Positions 33,576-44,373 of a DNA stretch of 64,000 bases are shown piece after piece (position 1 is the first letter of the stretch; every line of letters starts with the position of its first letter). The notes beneath the pieces are model-generated. The model did no database searches, had not been told where the DNA came from, and worked only from the letters and a program-made list of their open reading frames with translations. The position numbers were made by a program, and so were the translations under genes. The DNA is from Polyangiaceae bacterium (GTDB taxonomy: Bacteria > Myxococcota_A > Polyangia > Polyangiales > Polyangiaceae), in the NCBI GenBank assembly GCA_025353725.1, contig JANXOF010000089.1:16770-80769 (forward strand). Direction: 5' to 3'.

Positions 33576-34655
33576 ATGGAACGCTCGACACAGCTTTGGA
33601 TTGGTGTGGTCGTCCTTTCGGCTCTTGGGGGAGCTGTCTACAAGGTGTCGAAGGACGACGCGATGAAGGGAAGCTCCACGACGACCACGTCGGCGGACTT
33701 GCCCGACCTCAAAACGCCCGATGACCTCGACAAAATTACGATTACCAACGCCGAAAAGGGCGACGTCGTGCTCGAGAAGAAAGGCGATGTCTGGGAGCTC
33801 ACGAAGCCTCTGGTGGCGAAAGCCAATCAAGCCAACGTGAAGCAGCTCCTTGACAACATGAAGGAGCTCAAAGCCAAGGAAGTGATTTCTGCGGCTCCTT
33901 CCGAGGAGCAGAAGAAAGAGTTCCAGTTCGACAAGGACAAGGCTGTCCACGTCGTCGCGCAAAAGGCGTCGGATAAGAAGCTTGACGCGAGCTTCGGTAA
34001 ATCCGGCGCGCGAGGGCAGATGGCGATGGTCGACGGCAAGCCGAGCATCTTCGCCGTCAGCGGGTACTCCAGTTATCTCTACGCGCGCGAAGTAAAAGGC
34101 TGGCGCGAGACAGAGATTTTCAAGTTCGACGACGCGAACGCCAATCAAGTCACGATCGTGAATAAGAACGGTACGTTCTCGTTTACGAAGGGCGATAAGT
34201 GGGCAGGTACCTTCAAGGACAAGGCGATTGCCGAGTTCGACGAAGAGAAGGTGAAAGACGCACTCCGCGCGCTCAAAGCGCTGAACGCGGACGACTTCGG
34301 CGACGGGAAAGCCTTCGCTGATACAGGCCTCGACAAGCCCGAGGCTACGGTGACGGTGACCCTCAAGGACAACGCCGGCAAGTACGTCCTACGTGTCGGT
34401 AAGACGTCGACGGGCACGGCCCGCTACGCCCAGAAAGATGGCGACCCGACCATCTTTGTCATTCCGCAATACACGGCGGAGTGGGCGTTTGCCGAGTCGA
34501 CCAAGTTCACGAAATCGAAGGACGCGGGCGCGGCCAAAGGCGGCCCGTCACCGATGGGCATGCCAGGTATGCCACCGGGGATGCAGATGCCGCATGGCAT
34601 GGGTGGTCCGCACGGTGGCACGGGTGAAGACGACGGCGACCCGCACGGTCACTGA
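33576..34655 (+). CDS. DUF4340 protein with Met/His-rich C-terminal tail
   Basis: 359 aa from ATG 33576. A single N-terminal membrane segment (LWIGVVVLSALGGAVYKV) is followed by repeated DUF4340-type units: DLDKITITNAEKGDVVLEKK, GDVWELTKPLVAKA, then VTIVNKNGTFSFTKGDKW. These proteins usually accompany GldG-like ABC exporters and probably act with them at the membrane surface. The last ~30 residues are rich in Met, Pro, Gly and His (MGMPGMPPGMQMPHGMGG) and end DGDPHGH, which looks able to bind metal ions. The frame stays open upstream to 33285 inside the previous gene, but that part is a shadow. It precedes the dehydrogenase gene by 19 bases. Confidence 0.85.
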   Translation: MERSTQLWIGVVVLSALGGAVYKVSKDDAMKGSSTTTTSADLPDLKTPDDLDKITITNAEKGDVVLEKKGDVWELTKPLVAKANQANVKQLLDNMKELKAKEVISAAPSEEQKKEFQFDKDKAVHVVAQKASDKKLDASFGKSGARGQMAMVDGKPSIFAVSGYSSYLYAREVKGWRETEIFKFDDANANQVTIVNKNGTFSFTKGDKWAGTFKDKAIAEFDEEKVKDALRALKALNADDFGDGKAFADTGLDKPEATVTVTLKDNAGKYVLRVGKTSTGTARYAQKDGDPTIFVIPQYTAEWAFAESTKFTKSKDAGAAKGGPSPMGMPGMPPGMQMPHGMGGPHGGTGEDDGDPHGH

Positions 34656-34674
34656 GCAGGAAGAAAGACGACCG

Positions 34675-35748
34675 ATGGACCTCTTCGGACACCTCAAGGC
34701 GTACGACTACGGCGAAGTTCACTTCAGCCACGACAAGGCGACCGGCCTGAAAGCGATCGTCGCCATTCACGACTCGCGCCTCGGCCCGGCGCTTGGCGGC
34801 TGTCGTTTTTTGCCCTACGAGACCGACGAGGACGCGCTTGTTGACGCCCTTCGACTTGCGCGCGGCATGACCTACAAGGCGGCGCTCGCAGGGCTTGCGC
34901 ACGGGGGCGGGAAAAGCGTTCTCATTCGACCGAAGCAGCACTTCGACCGGGTCGCGCTGTTTCGCGCCTTCGGTCGCTTCGTTGACAACCTCGGCGGTCA
35001 CTACATCACCGCTGAGGACAGCGGTACGGGTCTCGAGGACATGGAGGTCCTCCGCACGGTGACTCGCCATGTCACGGGCGTCGATATGGCGAACGGCGGA
35101 TCGGGCGATCCGTCACCGTTCACGGCGCTTGGCGTTCGACGCGGCATCGAGGCCTGCGTCAAGTTGAAGCTCGGACGCAGCTCGCTTGAAGGCGTTCACG
35201 TCGCCGTGCAGGGGGTAGGCCACGTCGGCTATCACCTATGTAAAGAGCTTCACGCTCAGGGCGCGAAGATCTCTGTCGCCGATGTTGACCCGCTAAAAGC
35301 CGAGCGGGCGACGCGCGAGTTCGGCGCAACGGTCGTGTCACTCGAGAAGATCTTCGAAACGCCGTGTGACGTGATTGCTCCGTGCGCGCTTGGCTCGGCT
35401 CTAAACGACCTTACGATTCCGAAGCTCGCGGCGAAGATTGTCGCAGGCGCAGCCAATAACCAACTCGCGCAGCCGCGCCACGGTGACGACCTCCACGCAC
35501 GCGGCATTCTCTACGCCCCGGACTACGCGATCAACGCCGGCGGTCTCGTGAATGTCGCGCAAGAGGTTCTCGGCTACGACGAGAAGAAGTCACGCGACAA
35601 GACTCTCGAAATCTACGACACGATCTTGGAGATCGCGGACCGGAGCTCCAAGACTGGAACGCCGACGTACGTCATCGCCGATATGATGGTCGAAGAGAAG
35701 CTCGCGAACTTCTCAAGAGCTAAGGCTACGAGTGCGCCACTAGCTTGA
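34675..35748 (+). CDS. Leucine dehydrogenase-type Glu/Leu/Phe/Val dehydrogenase
   Basis: 357 aa, the length of leucine/valine/phenylalanine dehydrogenases. Substrate and catalytic segments: RLGPALGGCRFLPY, MTYKAALAGLAHGGGKSV (catalytic Lys), ITAEDSGTGLEDM, and an NAD-binding Rossmann fold starting VAVQGVGHVGYHLCKEL. The end of the fold has GAANNQLA and YAPDYAINAGGLVNVAQEV. It interconverts branched-chain amino acids and keto acids with NAD. A ribosome site AGGAAGAAAG is just upstream. Only 19 bases separate it from the DUF4340 gene, so it is the probable last gene of the ABC operon. Branched-chain keto acids feed iso-fatty-acid synthesis in myxobacteria, a possible link to envelope work. Confidence 0.9.
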   Translation: MDLFGHLKAYDYGEVHFSHDKATGLKAIVAIHDSRLGPALGGCRFLPYETDEDALVDALRLARGMTYKAALAGLAHGGGKSVLIRPKQHFDRVALFRAFGRFVDNLGGHYITAEDSGTGLEDMEVLRTVTRHVTGVDMANGGSGDPSPFTALGVRRGIEACVKLKLGRSSLEGVHVAVQGVGHVGYHLCKELHAQGAKISVADVDPLKAERATREFGATVVSLEKIFETPCDVIAPCALGSALNDLTIPKLAAKIVAGAANNQLAQPRHGDDLHARGILYAPDYAINAGGLVNVAQEVLGYDEKKSRDKTLEIYDTILEIADRSSKTGTPTYVIADMMVEEKLANFSRAKATSAPLA

Positions 35749-35783
35749 GCGTAGAGGCGTATTCAGCTTTAGTTCGCTGAGCT

Positions 35784-36656
35784 TTACGGCGCCAACGACG
35801 CGACAAGTCGAAGATAGTCGGGTAGCGTCGCGCAGTTGACGCGCTCGAACCAATGCGAAGGCACCGCGGTGCCTTGGTTCGTCACGCGTCGTGTCACCGG
35901 ATCCCAGTCGATTCCGCAGATAAAGTTCTTGCCTTCGACAATTGGCCAACGGTCGAGCAAGCACCATTTTTGAGCCGGATCGGTGTGTTTTACCATCGCA
36001 AAAGCGTGATCGTTTGTCGAAGCGCACATTCGGATTTCGTTTTCCGCGAAGCCTGCCTTGTAGGCGAGACATGCGCCGACCTCACCGCCCTCGCCGCAGT
36101 TGCCGTACTGACGAAACGCTGAGCCCTCAGGCAGAAGGTTGTCGACGAGCTGCGTGATGACTTGCCCGCACCAAACTCGCGCACCGTAGCGCGCTGCCTT
36201 GCTAATATTTTTTTCTTGGTCCGCACGCACTCCGGTCAACCAAGCCGTCTCACCGGCACCGCTTGGCAGCTTGTGGAGTGAGGTCCCGACGAAGTGCGCG
36301 TACTCATTCATCTGAGTGTCGAGTGCGGCGTACTCGTGGGGTATTGACTTAGGCCATCGATAAACTGTCTTGCCGCCCACGGTTCCCAAGTCTTTGACAC
36401 GAATGATAGGCTGTCCGGCGGTAGCCACTTTGTACTGACAGCCGGCGGCCTCCACAGTCGTAATTCCGAACGGAGAGCAGTCGTCACTCGTCGTTACCTC
36501 GAACCCTTGGTCGAATAAGTCGGAACCGCTGCGTGTGGAATCTGTGAGGTGGAATGCCGCTACGCTTTCTGTCTCGGCGTCTCCTCCCGCCGAGCATGCA
36601 AAGATTCCCGAGCCGAGGAACAGCGGAAGAAGAAGCGACCGGTTCGAGATTTTCAT
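35784..36656 (-). CDS. Lipoprotein with transglutaminase/papain-like Cys-His-Asp pattern
   Basis: 290 aa. Signal peptide ends in a lipobox-like GIFACSAG (Cys about residue 21). The second half shows YGNCGEGGEVGACLAYKA, then NDHAFAMVKH about 30 residues on, then CLLDRWPIVEG. The spacing Cys ... His ... Asp, with GNCGE before the helix, is that of transglutaminase-core cysteine enzymes. Additional cysteines suggest an exported, disulfide-containing protein. A peptidase or acyltransferase activity on envelope proteins is possible; no family is firmly recognised. It converges on the dehydrogenase gene, with 35 bases between. Confidence 0.58.
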   Translation of the reverse strand: MKISNRSLLLPLFLGSGIFACSAGGDAETESVAAFHLTDSTRSGSDLFDQGFEVTTSDDCSPFGITTVEAAGCQYKVATAGQPIIRVKDLGTVGGKTVYRWPKSIPHEYAALDTQMNEYAHFVGTSLHKLPSGAGETAWLTGVRADQEKNISKAARYGARVWCGQVITQLVDNLLPEGSAFRQYGNCGEGGEVGACLAYKAGFAENEIRMCASTNDHAFAMVKHTDPAQKWCLLDRWPIVEGKNFICGIDWDPVTRRVTNQGTAVPSHWFERVNCATLPDYLRLVASLAP

Positions 36657-36827
36657 AGCTTACCGAGAGGCACATTGTGTGCCGAAGTGAACTCTTCGTT
36701 TTCGCCGTCGATAGTAGAAAAACAGCGCTATTCGCGAACCACCCAGGTGGATTAATCTAGCCACTTTGGAAAGCTCATCCGTGATGCTTCGACTACCGAA
36801 GCCGTCTCGGTTTGACGCGGAGCTCAG

Positions 36828-37577
36828 TTAGCGTGCGGCATCGTTCGGGGCTTCGTCCGAGAATTCGAGCGGGTAAGCGACCGTGACCGAGCCGCCGTGT
36901 GCAGGCGGGCGGAGCGCGAGCGTGGACATCGATTCACGCATGCACGTCGTCATTCTCTCATCGGCAAGGCCGCCGTCTTCGTGGTCGGCTTCGACATCTT
37001 CGATGATACCTCCGAGCTTCTCATCGGCGACGATGGTGAAGCGCATCTCGACACGCCCCTTGGCGTTCTTCTTGCGGCTGAGAAGCTCCTCGAAACATGT
37101 TTTCGCCATCGGGAGGAACTCCGCGCGAACGACCTCCTGAACGTAAGCGGGATCCATCGCGCCGCCGTCGTTGGCGATCGGAGCCGGGACGAATCGCCCT
37201 GCCTTGGCGGCCGCTGCCACTTCGGGTTCAGCCGCTGTGGCCCAGCCCGCCAGGATTCGTTGCCGAAGTTCGTCGCGTACCTTGCGATCGACGATGGTTT
37301 TTTGGATTGCGCCCGCTTCACCATAGGCGACGTTTCGTATCCCAGCCGAGCCTGCGGGCGTCGTGAGCTCGTCAGCTGAGAAGCCGACGCCCGGCTTGGA
37401 GAGTGGTATGTGGCGACTCCCACCGCTTATCCCAGCCCAAAAAACGAGTCCAATGACGGCCACTAACGTACCTACAAGGCCAAGAATGAACGTCTTCCCT
37501 TGAATCGGTTTGACTTTCGTTCGTTCACGGGTCGACGAGGAATCGGATTTCTCGGGCGGTTTCACGCTCCGTATCAT
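36828..37577 (-). CDS. Membrane-anchored protein with AgmX/PglI C-terminal domain
   Basis: 249 aa. About 28 charged cytoplasmic residues are followed by one membrane helix (FILGLVGTLVAVIGLVFWAG) and a periplasmic part. The last ~100 residues (MAKTCFEELLSRKKNAKGRV, EMRFTIVADEKLGGIIEDVE, MTTCMRESMSTLALRPPAHG, GSVTVAYPLEF) form an AgmX-type module with its two cysteines. Such domains occur in myxobacterial motility and envelope proteins. It is divergent from the radical SAM gene, 42 bases between starts, so the two share a promoter region. Confidence 0.75.
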   Translation of the reverse strand: MIRSVKPPEKSDSSSTRERTKVKPIQGKTFILGLVGTLVAVIGLVFWAGISGGSRHIPLSKPGVGFSADELTTPAGSAGIRNVAYGEAGAIQKTIVDRKVRDELRQRILAGWATAAEPEVAAAAKAGRFVPAPIANDGGAMDPAYVQEVVRAEFLPMAKTCFEELLSRKKNAKGRVEMRFTIVADEKLGGIIEDVEADHEDGGLADERMTTCMRESMSTLALRPPAHGGSVTVAYPLEFSDEAPNDAAR

Positions 37578-37619
37578 GCCAGGCTTTTCCCTTTCCGTAG
37601 CTCGTTATAGGGTCAATGC

Positions 37620-39514
<1,895 letters not shown>

Positions 39515-39518
<4 letters not shown>

Positions 39519-40003
39519 GTTCCACCACGCGCAAAAGTGAGCCGCCGGACGCGAACGCGCAGTTCGCCGGTCTCGGTTCGACGCTCGATTTTATGAGGCT
39601 CCTTTGGGCGCTTGATCACGGACTGCAGCTTAGATCCAAGCGGATGGAGGTCGAGATCGGTGTCACGAGCATGCAACGCGTCGTGATTCGCCTGATTGGT
39701 CGATTCCCGAACGTCACTGCCGGACGCCTTGCAGAGCTCGTGCACGTTCATCCGAGCACATTGACTGGAGTTCTCAGGCGTGTCGTTGATCGCGGGTTCG
39801 CCGAGCGTGAACGTGACCGAACCGACGCGCGCGTGGCGAGGTTCATCCTTACGGCCCAGGGCGAAGCCATCGACGGCTCACAGGTCGGGACTGTCGAAGC
39901 CGCCGTACGGCGAGCGCTTGCGAGGCTCGAGGCCGACCAGGTCGATGCCGCGCGTATCGTGATCTCGGCGGTGGCCGACGAGCTTGCCCGCGCCGATCGC
40001 TGA
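39515..40003 (+). CDS. MarR-family transcriptional regulator
   Basis: 162 aa. Winged helix-turn-helix: VTSMQRVVIRLIGRFPNVTA, GRLAELVHVHPSTLTGVLRR, then the wing VVDRGFAERERDRTDARVAR. The flanking helices form the usual dimer interface. The GTG start overlaps the TGA of the radical SAM gene (GTGA), so the pair is translationally coupled. MarR proteins usually respond to small phenolic or lipophilic ligands and often control the neighbouring gene. Its own operator cannot be named from sequence. It converges on the clp gene 9 bases away. Confidence 0.9.
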
Positions 40004-40012
40004 GTGGCTGAT

Positions 40013-42550
40013 TCAGGCTTCCTTCGAGACGGGCGCGACGGCGTCGACGACGATGGACCCGTCTTCGACGTCGACCGTCGCAACGTCGCCTGAGCGCAGA
40101 AGACCTTTCAAGATCATCTCCGCGATGGGTGCCTCAATGTGGCGTCCGATGGCCCGTCGCATCGGGCGCGCTCCCATTTCTGGGTCGAACCCGCCCGCGT
40201 CGAGCAGCGCGTCGACGGCTGCGTCACTCGCGTCCAGGTGGACGCCTCGCGCGCGTTCGAGGTCTGCCGCAAGCGCTCGAAGCATGCGCCTCGCGACTTC
40301 GGCTACGTCTTCGCGCGAAAGGGGAGCGAACGCGAGCACCTCATCGAGCCGGTTGAAGAGCTCTGGCGGAAGAGCCCGACGAGCGGCCTCCGTGACCGCG
40401 ACTTGGTAGGCCGAGACTGCACGCGCCCGCGAATCGCTTTGCCCCGTCGCAGGTCCGAATCCGATGCGACCGCGCGGAGTTGCCGTCGGCGAAACCTCGG
40501 CGCCAAGGTTCGACGTGAGGAGAATGACGGTATTTGTAAAGTCCACTGTTCGTCCGCGTCCGTCCGTGAGCCGCCCTTCGTCGAAAACGCCGAGGAACCC
40601 TTCCAGTACGTCGCGGTGTGCCTTTTCGATCTCGTCGAGCAAGATCACCTGATAGGGCCTTCGCCGCACCGACTCCGTGAGTTGGCCGCCGGCCTCGAAG
40701 CCCACGTAGCCCGGTGGAGCGCCGACGAGCCTAGAAATCGCGTGCGATTCTGAATACTCGGAGAGGTCCAGACGCGTCATCGCGTCCGCGGAGTGGAAAA
40801 GGCACTCCGCGATCGCTTTGGCGGTCTCGGTTTTTCCGACGCCGGTGGGCCCGAGCAAGAGGAAGGTGCCGATCGGCCTTCGCGACCGAAACCCTGAAGC
40901 GTTCCGGCGCAGTACCTGGGCGATGCGCGAGAGGGCATCCACGTGGCCCACGATGCGCTCTCCAAGTATCGCTTCGAGGCGAAGCAATCGTCCCGCGTCA
41001 CTCTCGAGCAGGCGCTCTTCGGGCACCCCGGCGAGTTCACTTACAACCTCTGCGATGTGGGTCGGTTCGACGCGTGACTCGCCCCGGCGGCGCACGCGAG
41101 CTCCGGCTAAGTCCAAGATTTGGACCGCCTTGTCCGGAAGGGCCTTGCTCGACAGGTACCGCACGCTCCACGTGACGGCTTTCGCCAACGCGTGCTCGTC
41201 GTAGGTGCAACCGTGGTGCTTCTCGAAAAGCGGGGCGACGCCCTCGATGGCGAGCAGCGCCTCCTCGGGCGTGAGCTCGCACACTTCGATGGCCGTAAAG
41301 CATCGGGCGAGCCCGGGATTGCTTTCGATGACGCGTCGGTAGTCTGTTTCCGTGGTGGCACCGATGCAGACGACGTCGCCGCGTGCAAGAGCGAGACGCA
41401 GTTCGCTCGACGCTTCGTCACCCGCATCTTGCCCAAACAAGACGTGCATCTCGTCGAAAAAAAGGATGACGCGTCCCTTGGCGCGTGCGACTTCCGCTTT
41501 GAGTTGCCCCATGCGTTCGGCCAGCGAGCCGCGCACGCTCGTGCCCGCAAGGAGAGCGGTTGGCTCGATGCTTACGAGGATCTTTTCCTCGAAGCACGCC
41601 ACGTCGTCGCCGTTCGCGATTCGCCGTGCGAGGCCATGCGCGATGCTCGTCTTGCCGACTCCTGGTGCGCCAATCAGGCACGCATTGTTGGCGTGGCGCT
41701 TGGCAAGTACGTCGAGTGCGCGCTCGATTTCGGCTTCGCGGCCCACGACCGGATCGAGCTTGCCGCGCGCGGCAAGATGAGTGAGATTGGTCCCTACTTG
41801 GACGAGGAGCGGAAAGTGCTTCGCATCGAGGGCGAAACGGCTTTCGTGCGCCCCAGGCGTGGATAGCGAGGGTGCGTTTGTGCTTCCCGTCGCTTTGCGT
41901 TTGCTCTTCGCCACGCTGGGTGGCGCTACTGTAGGCACCGGGGCGTCGGCCACGCGGCGCTCGACGACCGTGGGCGAAGCGTTCGGAGGTGCAGCGGCGG
42001 ACCGGTCGGTACTCCGAGGGGCGGTGAGCCTCGCGGCAAAAGGTTTGGGGGCGGGCCGCTTCGGTGTCGTGTTGCCCGAGGGCCTATCGAAGGCCGCACT
42101 TACGGCAAGCGAAGCCGGGATCCTCCGCGGCGGTGCGAGGCCCATGGCGAGCTGCATAGCGGAGGTCCGCAGCCGCGTGACGTCGGTTCCGCACTGCACC
42201 AGCGCGCGATGAGCTGCGGTCCGGGTCTCCTGACAGAGGGCAAAAAGGACGTGAACCGACCGAGCTTCCGTACGACCGGCGCCAGACCGGCTTGCAAGTT
42301 CGCGCGCTCGCTGGAGGGCGCTGGCGATGGCGTGCGCGGCGTCGTCGACGGTAATCCGCGCCGCTTTGAGTAGCACTTCGGCGTCGAGCCTTCGGTCGAG
42401 CAAAAGTTGAGCGGCATCGTCATGCCCGCGAGCGAGCGCCGCAAGCAGGTGGGTCGTCGTAGGCTTCTGCCCTCGCTCTCGAGCGAGCTCCTCGGCGGCT
42501 CGGCGAAGCGCGACAAGCGCTGTTTCCCGGGTCGGTAGCGCCTTTTGCAT
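40013..42550 (-). CDS. ClpA/ClpC-like AAA+ unfoldase
   Basis: 845 aa from ATG 42550 (an in-frame GTG at 42568 adds six residues; AAGG lies before the ATG). Two N-terminal Clp-N repeats (LVALRRAAEELARERG; ASALQRARELASRSG) are followed by a Pro/Ala-rich linker, then AAA1 with GAPGVGKTS and FFDEMHVLFG, then AAA2 with GPTGVGKTE, LLDEIEKAH and LFNRLDEV. There is no long ClpB middle coiled coil. An IGFG loop (RGRIGFGPATG) precedes the AAA2 arginine region and may contact a ClpP ring. No ClpP or ClpS gene is near. It unfolds proteins with ATP; substrates are unknown. Confidence 0.82.
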   Translation of the reverse strand: MQKALPTRETALVALRRAAEELARERGQKPTTTHLLAALARGHDDAAQLLLDRRLDAEVLLKAARITVDDAAHAIASALQRARELASRSGAGRTEARSVHVLFALCQETRTAAHRALVQCGTDVTRLRTSAMQLAMGLAPPRRIPASLAVSAAFDRPSGNTTPKRPAPKPFAARLTAPRSTDRSAAAPPNASPTVVERRVADAPVPTVAPPSVAKSKRKATGSTNAPSLSTPGAHESRFALDAKHFPLLVQVGTNLTHLAARGKLDPVVGREAEIERALDVLAKRHANNACLIGAPGVGKTSIAHGLARRIANGDDVACFEEKILVSIEPTALLAGTSVRGSLAERMGQLKAEVARAKGRVILFFDEMHVLFGQDAGDEASSELRLALARGDVVCIGATTETDYRRVIESNPGLARCFTAIEVCELTPEEALLAIEGVAPLFEKHHGCTYDEHALAKAVTWSVRYLSSKALPDKAVQILDLAGARVRRRGESRVEPTHIAEVVSELAGVPEERLLESDAGRLLRLEAILGERIVGHVDALSRIAQVLRRNASGFRSRRPIGTFLLLGPTGVGKTETAKAIAECLFHSADAMTRLDLSEYSESHAISRLVGAPPGYVGFEAGGQLTESVRRRPYQVILLDEIEKAHRDVLEGFLGVFDEGRLTDGRGRTVDFTNTVILLTSNLGAEVSPTATPRGRIGFGPATGQSDSRARAVSAYQVAVTEAARRALPPELFNRLDEVLAFAPLSREDVAEVARRMLRALAADLERARGVHLDASDAAVDALLDAGGFDPEMGARPMRRAIGRHIEAPIAEMILKGLLRSGDVATVDVEDGSIVVDAVAPVSKEA

Positions 42551-42613
42551 AACCGCCAAACCTTGCACACGTTGGCGTTTACGGCCAAGAAGTTGGCAGG
42601 CGGCGCGCGGTAC

Positions 42614-43198
42614 TCAAGCGGTCGTGACGTAGCGAGTGGCGCGCCGCTGAGCGCTCGTCGCCGGCCAAACGTAAGAGATGTCTTCGTCGATGCGCGCGCC
42701 CTCAATGGTCGGCGGGGCGTCGCGAGCGACCAATACCCAGGTCGCGCTGGCGAGACGCAGCGCGAGCGGAACCCACTCGGTCGGAGGGAGGGTAGCTCTC
42801 GACAAAGCCACGTCGAACGCGTTTGGCGAATGCGAAGCAACGGCCTCGCCGCGCTCACGAAGGATCACGACGTCGGGTCGGCCAATCGTGCCCAAAACAG
42901 TCCGCAGAAACGACGTTCGCTTCGCGAGCGGCTCGACAAGCGTGACCTTTAGATCCGGACGCATGATAGCTAGCGCAAGCCCGGGAGCGCCCGCGCCCGT
43001 CCCGACGTCGACCACGCGTGCGCCGACCGCCATACGCTTCGCGAGAACCGACGCATCGGCCAGCATCAAATCGGTGAGCTCGCCGTGGGTGCGCGCGGCC
43101 GTGAGGTCGATTCGCTTGTTCCACTGTTCGAGCAGTAAAAGCCATTGCTCGAGTGGTGCGCGAGCGGTGTCGTCGATCGAGTAAGCTGTGAGGTCCAC
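42614..43198 (-). CDS. rsmG: 16S rRNA (guanine-527 N7) methyltransferase
   Basis: 194 aa from GTG 43198, giving MDLTAYSIDDTAR. The longer frame to 43291 would overlap the divergent kinase gene. SAM-binding motif VVDVGTGAGAPGLALAIM, then LVEPLAKRTSFLRTV; the N-terminal QWNKRIDLTAARTHGEL is typical of RsmG/GidB. It methylates N7 of G527 in 16S rRNA. It is divergent from amgK (46 bases between starts), and its stop is 63 bases from the start of the clp gene on the same strand. Confidence 0.93.
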   Translation of the reverse strand: MDLTAYSIDDTARAPLEQWLLLLEQWNKRIDLTAARTHGELTDLMLADASVLAKRMAVGARVVDVGTGAGAPGLALAIMRPDLKVTLVEPLAKRTSFLRTVLGTIGRPDVVILRERGEAVASHSPNAFDVALSRATLPPTEWVPLALRLASATWVLVARDAPPTIEGARIDEDISYVWPATSAQRRATRYVTTA

Positions 43199-43244
43199 GC
43201 GTTGAGTGTGGCGCTGTTCTTCCAAAAAGGATAATCGGAAGAAC

Positions 43245-44357
43245 GTGTCCCTTGAACGTCCCTCCCCTCTCACGGTTCCTCCCGCGGGCACCGTTGACTT
43301 CCACCCTCTCGAGGAGCTTATTCAACGAACCTTTGCGGCGTCCGAGCTAACCGCGACGCCTATGCCCGGGGGAGCGTCGACACGTCGCTACTTCCGCGTC
43401 GCCCTGCCGAACGACAAGAGCGCGGTCGCGATGTTCGTTCCCGAGGGGGCGAAGCCCGAAGAGGTGCAAATGGCCGACGCGGGCGCCTTGGGCGTACGTT
43501 GGCCTTTCCTTGAGGTGCGCGACTTGCTTGCCGAGCGCGGCATTGAGGTCCCCAGCGTCCTTGCTGAAGACACTCAGCGCGGATGGCTGGTCATCGAAGA
43601 CCTTGGTGACGATACGCTCGCCAATTGGCTCCTTCGCAATCCGGGCGACAAGCGTGCGCTCTACACCAAAGCCGTGACGGACCTCGCAAAGGCACAAAAA
43701 GCGCTCGCAAAGCTCCCGAAAGGATCCGTCGTCGCGGGCCGCACGTTTGACCATGAGCTGCTTCGTTGGGAGATCGAGCACTTCCGTGAATGGGGGCTCG
43801 ACGCTCGCGACAAGCGGCTGTCGGCGGAAGACTCCGAGCGATTCTCTGCCATCGCCGATCGCCTCGCGAAGCGCGTTGCGGACTTGCCTCAGGGGTTCGT
43901 GCATCGCGACTACCAGTCGCGAAACCTCATGGTTGTTGACGACGGCACGCTCCGCCTCGTGTGGATTGACTTCCAGGACGCGTTGCTCGGCCCTCGCGTC
44001 TACGATCTCGTCGCGCTGTTGAACGACAGCTACCAAGAGTTCGACCGCGCGTTCGTCGAGGAGCGCCTTGCGGAGTACGCCGAGGCTGCGAAGCTTTCCG
44101 CGAAGGCCTGCGCGCAGCTGGTCGATGAGTTCGACTTGGTCACGGTTCAGCGCAAGCTGAAAGACGCCGGGCGCTTCGTGTTTATTGACCGAAAGAAGGG
44201 CAATCCGTCGTTTCTTCGCTTCGTTACGCCGACGGTGCGAAAGGTCGATAGCGCGCTCGCGCGCCTCGCTCCGCACGACCCCGACATGAGAGAGCTCCGC
44301 GAAATTCTGCAACGCACTCTCGGCGACGAGCTCACGCCCTCGGACACGGGACGCTGA
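43245..44357 (+). CDS. amgK: Cell-wall sugar anomeric kinase, AmgK-like aminoglycoside phosphotransferase family
   Basis: 370 aa from GTG 43245 (GGAAG 4 bases upstream). Kinase-like motifs: MPGGASTRRYFRV (nucleotide-binding start), GFVHRDYQSRNLMV (catalytic HxDxxxxN) and LVWIDFQDALLGPRVYDLVA (metal-binding DFQ). These match AmgK, which phosphorylates N-acetylmuramic acid or N-acetylglucosamine at the anomeric position in peptidoglycan recycling. The usual partner MurU (uridylyltransferase) is not in the next gene. It is followed after 16 bases by a GH35-like glycosidase, which could be in the same transcript. Confidence 0.8.
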   Translation: MSLERPSPLTVPPAGTVDFHPLEELIQRTFAASELTATPMPGGASTRRYFRVALPNDKSAVAMFVPEGAKPEEVQMADAGALGVRWPFLEVRDLLAERGIEVPSVLAEDTQRGWLVIEDLGDDTLANWLLRNPGDKRALYTKAVTDLAKAQKALAKLPKGSVVAGRTFDHELLRWEIEHFREWGLDARDKRLSAEDSERFSAIADRLAKRVADLPQGFVHRDYQSRNLMVVDDGTLRLVWIDFQDALLGPRVYDLVALLNDSYQEFDRAFVEERLAEYAEAAKLSAKACAQLVDEFDLVTVQRKLKDAGRFVFIDRKKGNPSFLRFVTPTVRKVDSALARLAPHDPDMRELREILQRTLGDELTPSDTGR

Positions 44358-44373
44358 GCCGCGCACGCTCTCG

